A stretch of DNA of 64,000 bases. It comes from Segetibacter sp. 3557_3 (GTDB lineage: Bacteria > Bacteroidota > Bacteroidia > Chitinophagales > Chitinophagaceae). The DNA lies in the NCBI RefSeq assembly GCF_004354985.1, contig NZ_SMSK01000018.1:62001-126000 (forward strand), written 5' to 3'. Below, one piece after another: positions 18,949 through 25,549 of the stretch; within the stretch, counting starts at the first letter, position 1, and every line of letters begins with the position of its first letter. Made by a program: the position numbers and the translations under genes. The notes under the pieces are model-generated. The model ran no database searches and had not been told where the DNA came from. It worked only from the letters and a program-made list of their open reading frames with translations.

Positions 18949-19526
18949 TTTTAAAAGGTCAAAAGTAAAAATTCAAAATTAAAAATGGGGTGCAGAGGAC
19001 AATTTAAAAGGCAAAATTAAAAATGCAAAATGGGTTTTCCAGTTTGGTGATCTCTAGGGGGTTCGCTGCTGGAGTGCCTTCGAAAGGGTTGCATTCCTTA
19101 CTGCCGGAAAGCTAAAGTCTAAAAGTCGTCCACGGCCAGCACTTAATTTTACAAGCCGAATAATGGAAATGCCGTAAAAGTGAGTGACACAACGATGTTA
19201 AATAGCCTTCCTGCTGCTTGCTCCCAAAAAAACCTCCCAGTTGAAACGTAATTAATAATTGTTTCCAACCGCTCCCTTTCTTCTGAGCTCTAAACCACCA
19301 TTTATCATCAATGTCGTTTAGTTAGCTACCAGCTTTGATCCTGAAAATTCTTTTTCTTGCTTGGTGTTGAAGTTCTTCGGCTGTTCTTTGTGGTAAAAAG
19401 AAGGAAACCGCAAAAAAATACAAGAGTTAGAGCACAAGGTGACAAAGGAAGGTAAATACGGGTCGCTATTCGTAATTACCTAACTGACATTGATTTATCA
19501 TTCATCATTCAAAATTCATCATTATC
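18949..19526. other. Spacer with AT-rich direct repeats
   Basis: About 580 bases without a gene between convergent rnhB and tsaC. The left end holds two related AT-rich units (18950-18990 and 19003-19034) built from TTTAAAAGG and CAAAATTAAAAATG. The right end (about 19494-19525) is a CATCATTCAAAATTCATCATT tract. The middle holds no recognisable gene. Confidence 0.55.
18950..19034. repeat. Two-copy AT-rich direct repeat
   Basis: Copy 1 at 18950-18990 and copy 2 at 19003-19034 share TTTAAAAGG, CAAAA, TTAAAAATG and a terminal GGG. A reverse-complement tract of the same composition lies just before tsf (24558-24596). Confidence 0.55.
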
Positions 19527-20138
19527 TCACCCTTCTCTCCATTCGCCCAATCCCTGGCGAATGACTTCATACGGTTCAATGGTGCAATCAACAACAGTAG
19601 AAGGGACCATCCCGCCGGGGCCGCCATCAATTACAATGTCGACCAGGTTTTTAAAGTTTTCATAGATCAGCTCGGGATCGGTATATTCTTCAACCATTTC
19701 GCCGGGCAACGATGCGCTGAGAATAGGATGGTCGAGCTTTTCAACAATGGCATTTGCGATCCTGTTGTCGGGTATCCGCAGACCAATTGTACTCTTTTTA
19801 CCATGCAGTATTTTTGGTACCTCTTTGCTGGCGGGCAATATAAAGGTGTACGGGCCGGGAAGGTATTCTTTAAGTGTGCGGTAGAGTGGAGTAGAAATAC
19901 TGCGGGTATATTTACTCAAATCGCTGAGGTCGGAACACACAAAGCTTAGCTGGGCCTTTTCAGGATCAACCTTTTTGATCCGGCTGATCCGCTCTATTCC
20001 TTTTTTTTGAAAGATATCGCAGCCCAGCCCATAAATGGTATCCGTAGGGTAGATGATAATACCACCATCTAACAAACACTCGACTATAGTTGCGAGCTGC
20101 CGTACCTGTGGATTATCGGGATGTAAACGAATAAACAT
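19527..20138 (-). CDS. tsaC: L-threonylcarbamoyladenylate synthase (Sua5/YrdC family)
   Basis: 203 residues, the short form lacking a Sua5 C-terminal domain. Motifs: YPTDTIYGLGCD near residue 35, RIKKVDPEK, LPGPYTFIL, TIGLRIPDN and STVVDCT. It makes threonylcarbamoyl-AMP, the precursor of t6A37 in ANN-decoding tRNAs. It is last in a run of three minus-strand genes (phosphoesterase, glycosyltransferase, this gene) with gaps of 73 and 114 bases, which may be one transcript. Confidence 0.93.
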   Translation of the reverse strand: MFIRLHPDNPQVRQLATIVECLLDGGIIIYPTDTIYGLGCDIFQKKGIERISRIKKVDPEKAQLSFVCSDLSDLSKYTRSISTPLYRTLKEYLPGPYTFILPASKEVPKILHGKKSTIGLRIPDNRIANAIVEKLDHPILSASLPGEMVEEYTDPELIYENFKNLVDIVIDGGPGGMVPSTVVDCTIEPYEVIRQGLGEWREG

Positions 20139-20252
20139 AAAGCAAAAATTAACTGGTAATCCGATATAAAGTGCAAATGCTACAGATGGTATGCCACGGG
20201 TGCCCGCCTACGTAAAACGATCCCGGGTGTAATTGGATGGGTAATGCAACCG

Positions 20253-21260
20253 TTATGCGGGTAATTTATAGTCCCAGTAGTCGGGTTTAAGTACCCATTT
20301 TTGTACACTTGCATTTTTCCTGAAAGCCCTTTGATGAAAGGTGTAGCCGCGTTTTTCTTCCGCCGCAAGCATCGCTCTCAAAATCCGGTCCTTTTGCGGG
20401 AACAAAAGGGTTTTTGTTTTTGACAGCACTTCACGTACCTGTCTGGCGAGCTTTCTGCCAAGGTTGTTTTCCACTACTGCCGGCCCCTTTCCACTATGCT
20501 TAAGCCTGATTGCAGAAAATGAGTTGCACACACCCTGGTAAAATGCCCTTTTCTTAAAGTAGTCGGTTGTAAGCCTGTCCGTTCCGATAAGGTGAAACAA
20601 CTTTATGTTTGGATGGTAAACCGCCAGGTATCCCAGCTCATTTGCTTTTGAGGTAAGCCCTGTTTCGCCATCTCCCTGGTACATCTGCAGTGTTGCAGGT
20701 ATGTTGTCGGGGTGAAAGCCCTGCAATGTGTATAGGGCAGTTTTGCGAATACAAAAGTTCAATCCAAAAACAAAGTTTGCATCAATTTTCATGGGTTTGC
20801 TGCCAAGGTCAAGCAAGCTGAGCCAGGTGCAATAGCTGCCACCCGAAGGATGTTTTTCCCAAAACAACTCCAGCCAGCCGGGCGGGGGAGTCTCGAATTT
20901 TGGCAAAGACGGGCCCGTAGCAAGTTGAACATCAGCATTGGAAAAAGCTTCCGCTACGCCTCCAAACCAGGTTTCGCTGATCTCTACATCATCGTCAAGA
21001 AAACAGAGGATTTCGCCGCCGGCCACTGCTGCGCCATGGTGCCGTCCCGTAAGCAGGCCCGGTTCGGCGTCGAAAACGTATTTAAAATTCCATGTAGGGT
21101 TGTTGAAAATCTCGCATACATCAGCAGTATTGTCGGATGAGCCATTGTCGACCACCACCACCTCGAACCCGAATGCCGGCTGATTTCTGTAAAGGGCCTC
21201 CAGGGTTTGCTTCAGCGTTTTCGCCCGGTTTCGCGTAGGTATAATTACTGAGATAAACAT
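20253..21260 (-). CDS. Glycosyltransferase family 2
   Basis: 335 residues. The GT-A fold N-terminus is clear: SVIIPTRNRAKTL at the start, VDNGSSDNT near residue 37, and the DXD-like LDDDVEI near residue 92 that binds the metal and nucleotide-sugar. There is no membrane helix, so it acts at the cytoplasmic face. The C-terminal 100 residues are basic. Substrate unknown; possible roles are LPS or surface glycan synthesis. Confidence 0.88.
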   Translation of the reverse strand: MFISVIIPTRNRAKTLKQTLEALYRNQPAFGFEVVVVDNGSSDNTADVCEIFNNPTWNFKYVFDAEPGLLTGRHHGAAVAGGEILCFLDDDVEISETWFGGVAEAFSNADVQLATGPSLPKFETPPPGWLELFWEKHPSGGSYCTWLSLLDLGSKPMKIDANFVFGLNFCIRKTALYTLQGFHPDNIPATLQMYQGDGETGLTSKANELGYLAVYHPNIKLFHLIGTDRLTTDYFKKRAFYQGVCNSFSAIRLKHSGKGPAVVENNLGRKLARQVREVLSKTKTLLFPQKDRILRAMLAAEEKRGYTFHQRAFRKNASVQKWVLKPDYWDYKLPA

Positions 21261-21333
21261 GAAGTATAAGCAGTTTCAGCGTACAAAATAACCCAAACCA
21301 AAGGTGGTAAGCACTTTTATTTCAGCAGGTGCA

Positions 21334-22158
21334 TCAATAGTATACCACCTGTTTTTCGATTGAACCATCTTCAAACAAATCGATGATTGCGTAAGCGGCC
21401 GGGCATTCATCCAAAGGCGCTTTCCACCAGTTGCCACAAACAGCACCCTGGCACAGGTAGCGAACACCACCATACGTTATATCGTCGATATAGTGCACGT
21501 GCCCGGCAAGACAAAGTTTAACAACCGGGTATCGCCTGAATAATGCCTGCAATATAAATGTGTCACGGTGCATCTCGCGCACCGGAAAGGGTGACAGCCT
21601 TTTTTTCTTCAGGTGGTACATAAAAGAAGCAATCGAAAGCACGGGCACATGCGAATAGATACACACCGGTTCGTTACAACCTTCAAGTTCCGTTTCGAGC
21701 CACCTGAGTTGTTTTTTTCCAAGGGAATACCTGCCTTTCATACTATTCAGACAGATAAACTTCCACCCGTTTTTGCTGAAGCTGTAATAATCCCGTTCCA
21801 TTTTCAGCATGTTGAGGGCCATCCTGCTGCCGGTCATCGGATTGCCAAGCTGACGCGGAAGGGTAAGCAAAGAGGGTATCCAGATGTCGTGGTTCCCGAG
21901 GGCGCTATACATAGGAATGTCAAGCCCGGATACGAGCCCTGTCCACACCTGCCATTGGGCCATTACTTGCTGCAGCGTTTCGAAGTTGGCATCGAGGATC
22001 GAATCGCCGGTATTGAGTATGAGTTCGGCGCGGTCGTCCGCCTGCATCAGCCGCTGAAAAATACCTTCGATCGCAGCAACAACGGTTGGGTTTGGGTATA
22101 CATGGCAATCAGTAATGTGCGCAATACGAAGTGAACGACGCGCCGGGGTGGTATCCAT
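21334..22158 (-). CDS. Calcineurin-like metallophosphoesterase (CpdA-like)
   Basis: 274 residues. The five metal-binding blocks are present in order: DCHVYP (D-x-H), NTGDSI, LGNHD, SHVP and AGHVHYID. Blocks and length resemble the cyclic-AMP phosphodiesterase CpdA/Icc group, but many members act on other phosphoesters, so the substrate is open. No signal peptide. First gene of a three-gene minus-strand run and divergent from the rplM operon. Confidence 0.86.
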   Translation of the reverse strand: MDTTPARRSLRIAHITDCHVYPNPTVVAAIEGIFQRLMQADDRAELILNTGDSILDANFETLQQVMAQWQVWTGLVSGLDIPMYSALGNHDIWIPSLLTLPRQLGNPMTGSRMALNMLKMERDYYSFSKNGWKFICLNSMKGRYSLGKKQLRWLETELEGCNEPVCIYSHVPVLSIASFMYHLKKKRLSPFPVREMHRDTFILQALFRRYPVVKLCLAGHVHYIDDITYGGVRYLCQGAVCGNWWKAPLDECPAAYAIIDLFEDGSIEKQVVYY

Positions 22159-22255
22159 TGAGTACGAAATTAAAAGCTTGTGCCACCAAATGCTTTTTCT
22201 TTGGCTCAGGCACCACGGGGAAGGCGCGCAACTTAGCCCCGGATGGCGTTTTTAG

Positions 22256-22277
22256 CCCCAAATAGCGCTGGGGTTTT
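22256..22277 (+). terminator. GC hairpin with T run upstream of rplM
   Basis: CCCCA (22256-22260) pairs with TGGGG (22269-22273), followed by TTTT. A second TTAGCCCC lies about 20 bases upstream. No plus-strand gene precedes it, so it is either an unrelated hairpin or an attenuator on a longer rplM transcript. Confidence 0.35.
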
Positions 22278-22384
22278 CAGATGTTTTAAAAACTAAGTCA
22301 AATTTTTTATTGTTTATCAAGTGGTTACAACGGTGTAGTAAAAAATAACACTTCAGGAATTTGTGTTTTTGCCATGTATCCACC

Positions 22385-22392
22385 TACCTTTG
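22385..22392 (+). promoter_or_regulatory. -7 promoter element TACCTTTG of the rplM operon
   Basis: Exact TAnnTTTG match followed by CC; a TTTG lies 21 bases upstream, fitting the Bacteroidota -33/-7 pair. Predicts a leader of about 45 bases before the rplM ATG. Confidence 0.75.
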
Positions 22393-22408
22393 CCATCCAA
22401 TTTTCAAA

Positions 22409-22430
22409 CCGGTGGGATAGCGCCGGTTAC
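22409..22430 (+). promoter_or_regulatory. Hairpin in the rplM 5' leader
   Basis: AACCGG and CCGGTT, extended by a T-G wobble, form a 7-bp stem around an 8-base loop GGGATAGC, lying inside the predicted 45-base leader and about 15 bases before the ATG. A candidate L13 autoregulatory site; this is inference from position and structure only. Confidence 0.4.
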
Positions 22431-22445
22431 ACTAAAAATTTCAAC

Positions 22446-22889
22446 ATGAGCAAATTACATTTCACAACCAAACATGCGAACGAGGCTACCGTGCAACGTA
22501 ACTGGTATGTTGTTGACGGTACTAATCAAACCGTTGGTCGCATTAGTTCAAAAATCGCTGCTGTTCTTCGTGGAAAGAACAAGGCGTATTACTCCCCTCA
22601 CGTTGACTGTGGAGACTTTGTAATCGTAACCAATTGCGATAAAGTAAAGTTTACCGGCAACAAAATGGATGAAAAAGTTTACCTGAATTACTCTGGTTAC
22701 CCGGGAGGAAAAAAAGAAGAGATTGCCAAGGACCTGATCAAACGTCGTCCGGAAGTTATCATGGAAAGGGCTGTTAAAGGAATGCTTCCAAAAAACCGCC
22801 TTGGCCGTAAAATGTACAAAAAGCTGTTTGTATATGCAGGCGATAAGCATCCCCACGTAGCACAGCAACCAAAGGAACTAAAATTCTAA
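22446..22889 (+). CDS. rplM: 50S ribosomal protein L13
   Basis: 147 residues from the ATG at 22446 (MSKLHFTTKHANEATVQRNW), the usual L13 start in this phylum; 24 upstream codons in frame overlap the promoter and are untranslated. Signature segments: WYVVDGTNQTVGRISSKIA, GDFVIVTNCDKV and GMLPKNRLGR. First gene of the rplM-rpsI-rpsB operon, 70 bases before rpsI. Confidence 0.98.
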   Translation: MSKLHFTTKHANEATVQRNWYVVDGTNQTVGRISSKIAAVLRGKNKAYYSPHVDCGDFVIVTNCDKVKFTGNKMDEKVYLNYSGYPGGKKEEIAKDLIKRRPEVIMERAVKGMLPKNRLGRKMYKKLFVYAGDKHPHVAQQPKELKF

Positions 22890-22959
22890 ACCTTCCGTTT
22901 CTTCAGGAAACAGGTAAAATCATTTTCTAAGTACCATAAGGGTACGCAATACGATAAAA

Positions 22960-23349
22960 ATGGAAAAACAAAAAAATGCGGTTGGTCGTCGTAAGGAAGC
23001 CGTTACCAGGGTTTTCTTAAGCAAAGGTGGCGGACAGATCACTGTTAACGATAAGGACTACAAAGTATATTTTCCGCTGGTTTACTTACAAAACCAGGTA
23101 GAACAGCCTTTTAAGGCAATCGAAGCTGCTGATAAATTTGACGTAAAAATCAATGCAACCGGCGGCGGACTTAAAGGACAAGCTGAAGCTGCCAAGTTGG
23201 GTATTGCCCGTGCTTTGCTCGAAGTTGAACCTGAACTGCGCCCCGTTCTAAAGGCTGCAGGTTTACTTAAGCGTGATCCAAGAAGTGTTGAACGTAAAAA
23301 ACCGGGTAAAAAGAAAGCAAGAAGAAGCTTCCAGTTTAGTAAGCGTTAA
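22960..23349 (+). CDS. rpsI: 30S ribosomal protein S9
   Basis: 129 residues. Begins with the S9-typical VGRRKEAVTRVFL and ends in the basic tail KKARRSFQFSKR, whose terminal Lys-Arg contacts P-site tRNA in the ribosome. GGGLKGQAEAAKLGIARAL is the conserved core. Second gene of the operon, 101 bases before rpsB. Confidence 0.98.
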   Translation: MEKQKNAVGRRKEAVTRVFLSKGGGQITVNDKDYKVYFPLVYLQNQVEQPFKAIEAADKFDVKINATGGGLKGQAEAAKLGIARALLEVEPELRPVLKAAGLLKRDPRSVERKKPGKKKARRSFQFSKR

Positions 23350-23450
23350 TGGTGCAACGGTGCTCCACCGGCTTCGATTGATGCTGGCGGCAAACCTGCA
23401 ACCTGCTTACACAACACCCGATCTTTAATCCCGATACAAAAAATTATAAA

Positions 23451-24350
23451 ATGGAAAATAATACTTCACTTCAACAGCAACTTCTGGAGGCCGGTGTTCA
23501 CTTTGGTCACCTGAAGAAGAAGTGGAACCCAAAGATGTTGCCTTACATCTTCGCTGAAAAAAAAGGTATTCACATCATTGATCTCAATAAAACCGTAGAA
23601 GGTTTGCAGGAAGCTGCAGCTGCAATGAAAAGCATTGCAAAAAGCGGTAAAAAGATCATGTTTGTTGCTACAAAAAAGCAGGCAAAAGAAATCGTTACAG
23701 AAGCTGCAAAGCGCGTAAACATGCCATTTGTAACCGAGCGCTGGCTTGGTGGTATGCTTACCAACTTTAACACCGTTCGTAAGAGCGTAAAGAAAATGCA
23801 GAGCATCGAAAAAATGCTTAGCGATGGTAGCGCAGAGAGCCTTACTAAAAAAGAGCGTTTAACACTTACACGCGATAAAGAAAAAATGGAAAAAGTGCTT
23901 GGTGGTATTGCCCAACTGGGTCGTGCTCCGGCGGCTTTATTCCTGGTCGACATAGGCCACGAACACATTGCGCTTGCAGAAGCAAAACGTTTAGGCATTA
24001 CAACATTCGGAATGGTAGATACCAACAGTGATCCTAACAAGGTTGACTTTTCTATTCCATCTAACGACGATGCTACCAAATCTGTAGCAATCATCACAAA
24101 CTATATCGCAGCGGCAATCGCCGAAGGTCTTGCAGAACGCCAGGCAGCTAAAGACGACGATGTAGAAGACACCGACAATGAGGCTGAAAAAAGAGCAGCA
24201 CGTTTGCAGGCAGAAGCAGAAGGTGAAGCAGCCCGTGGTGGAAGAGGTCGCAGCAACAACACCAACGCTCCAGGCGGACCAGGTGGTCAACCTAAGCGCC
24301 GTGTTCCAGGTGGCGCCAGCCGTCGCCCGGGTGGTGGTGGACCAAGATAA
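23451..24350 (+). CDS. rpsB: 30S ribosomal protein S2 with Arg/Gly-rich C-terminal extension
   Basis: 299 residues against about 240 for typical S2. Residues 1-232 are a normal S2 (LLEAGVHFGHLKKKWNPKM, TNFNTVRKSVKKM, VDTNSDPNKVDFSIPSNDD). Residues 233-299 form a low-complexity tail: an acidic part (DDDVEDTDNEAE), an Ala/Glu/Arg segment and a final Arg/Gly/Pro-rich part with RGGRGR and GGGGPR. The tail is likely disordered and has an RGG-box character. The gene ends the rplM operon, followed by a strong terminator. Confidence 0.97.
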   Translation: MENNTSLQQQLLEAGVHFGHLKKKWNPKMLPYIFAEKKGIHIIDLNKTVEGLQEAAAAMKSIAKSGKKIMFVATKKQAKEIVTEAAKRVNMPFVTERWLGGMLTNFNTVRKSVKKMQSIEKMLSDGSAESLTKKERLTLTRDKEKMEKVLGGIAQLGRAPAALFLVDIGHEHIALAEAKRLGITTFGMVDTNSDPNKVDFSIPSNDDATKSVAIITNYIAAAIAEGLAERQAAKDDDVEDTDNEAEKRAARLQAEAEGEAARGGRGRSNNTNAPGGPGGQPKRRVPGGASRRPGGGGPR

Positions 24351-24369
24351 CCAGTTGACTGGTTGAAAT

Positions 24370-24412
24370 GTTGATTGGTTGATTCTTCAGTAGTCAATCA
24401 ATCAACTTTTTT
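24370..24412 (+). terminator. Terminator of the rplM-rpsI-rpsB operon
   Basis: 13-bp stem (24370-24382 with 24394-24406, one G-U wobble), 11-base loop, then six T residues (24407-24412). It separates rpsB from tsf, genes that share a transcript in many bacteria. Confidence 0.88.
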
Positions 24413-24470
24413 AATCTAATTCCGGTTATATTTCTTAAGATTTTTTGGCTCCCGGCATTGGATTGAAGTG

Positions 24471-24498
24471 GCAGCATCGTTGCGTCGCACTCTTGTAC
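24471..24498. repeat. Dispersed intergenic repeat, best copy
   Basis: GCAGCATCGTTGCGTCGCAC followed by TCTTGTAC. The same core occurs at 10768-10780, as reverse complement at 45363-45382, and diverged at 45175-45206, 60161-60186 and about 39312-39345. Confidence 0.55.
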
Positions 24499-24600
24499 CG
24501 GGTAAACTTTATTCATCTTTTTGAGCTTGATCCCTGGAACTCACCGGGGGTAAGAGGTGAATTTTTACTTTTTTAATTTTTAATTTTTAATTTGTTCAAC

Positions 24601-25440
24601 ATGTCAACAGCAACAATTACAGCCGCTGATATTAATAAATTACGCCAGGCTACAGGTGCAGGAATGATGGATTGTCGCAAAGCGCTTACCGAAACAAACG
24701 GCGACTTTGAGTCAGCTATCGACTGGCTGCGTAAACAAGGTCAGAAAGTAGCTGCAAAAAGAAGTGACAGGGATGCGAAAGAGGGTGTTGTAATTGCAAA
24801 AACAACTTACGACAACCAAACAGGTATTGTGCTTACCGTTAGCTGCGAAACAGACTTTGTAAGTAAAAACGCCGACTTCGTTGCTTTTGCAAACAGCATT
24901 GCTGATGCAGCAATTGGCAACAATGTAAAAAGTGCGGAAGAACTGAACGACGTAACCGTAAACGGGGCCAAGATCGCTGATCTTATCAACGACAAACTTG
25001 CTTCAATCGGTGAGAAAATCGGTATCAGCCGTTTCGAAAGACTGGACGCGCCTTACGTAGCTTCTTATATCCATGGTGCAAACCGCATGGGTGTTTTGGT
25101 TGCACTTAACAGGGTTGCTCCTGATGCAGGTAAAGACATCGCCATGCAGATTGCAGCTATGAACCCGCTTGGTGTGGATGCAGCAAGCATTTCGTCTGAT
25201 GTAATTGAAAGAGAGCGGGCCATTGTAACTGAACAGATTTCAGCTGATCCGAAGATGGCAGGCAAGCCTTCAGAAATGATCGCTAAAATCGCTGAGGGTA
25301 AATTGAATTCGTTCTTCAAAGAGAACACCCTCACTGCCCAATTGTATGTAAAAGACAATGGCAAAACAGTATCCGAGTACCTGAAAAGCATCGACTCAGA
25401 ACTACAGGTATTGGCATTCAAAAGAGTAGCACTGGGTTAA
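24601..25440 (+). CDS. tsf: Translation elongation factor Ts
   Basis: 279 residues from the ATG at 24601 (MSTATITAADINKLRQATGAG); an in-frame codon nine bases earlier lies in the AT-rich leader. The EF-Ts signatures LRQATGAGMMDCRKAL and SCETDFVSKNADF are present, and the two-subdomain core is complete. It recharges EF-Tu with GTP. It has its own transcription unit, bounded by terminators at 24370 and 25463. An AT-rich T(3-5)AAT tract precedes the ATG. Confidence 0.97.
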   Translation: MSTATITAADINKLRQATGAGMMDCRKALTETNGDFESAIDWLRKQGQKVAAKRSDRDAKEGVVIAKTTYDNQTGIVLTVSCETDFVSKNADFVAFANSIADAAIGNNVKSAEELNDVTVNGAKIADLINDKLASIGEKIGISRFERLDAPYVASYIHGANRMGVLVALNRVAPDAGKDIAMQIAAMNPLGVDAASISSDVIERERAIVTEQISADPKMAGKPSEMIAKIAEGKLNSFFKENTLTAQLYVKDNGKTVSEYLKSIDSELQVLAFKRVALG

Positions 25441-25462
25441 TCAACCATGGTAGTTTTATACG

Positions 25463-25494
25463 AAAGGGAACGTCGAAAGATGTTCCCTTTTTTT
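25463..25494 (+). terminator. Terminator of tsf
   Basis: Perfect 9-bp stem (25463-25471 with 25482-25490), 10-base loop, T run to 25494. Confidence 0.9.
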
Positions 25495-25503
25495 ATGCTT
25501 GCA

Positions 25504-25530
25504 TTCGCCGTGTACCTGCTCTATCTTTAG
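25504..25530 (+). promoter_or_regulatory. Probable promoter of the DUF2339 gene
   Basis: TTG near 25505 and TATCTTTA near 25522 are about 20 bases apart, one mismatch from the Bacteroidota consensus. This places transcription start just before the ATG at 25550 and supports that start. Confidence 0.5.
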
Positions 25531-25549
25531 TTTCAACCCAAACTCTTAT

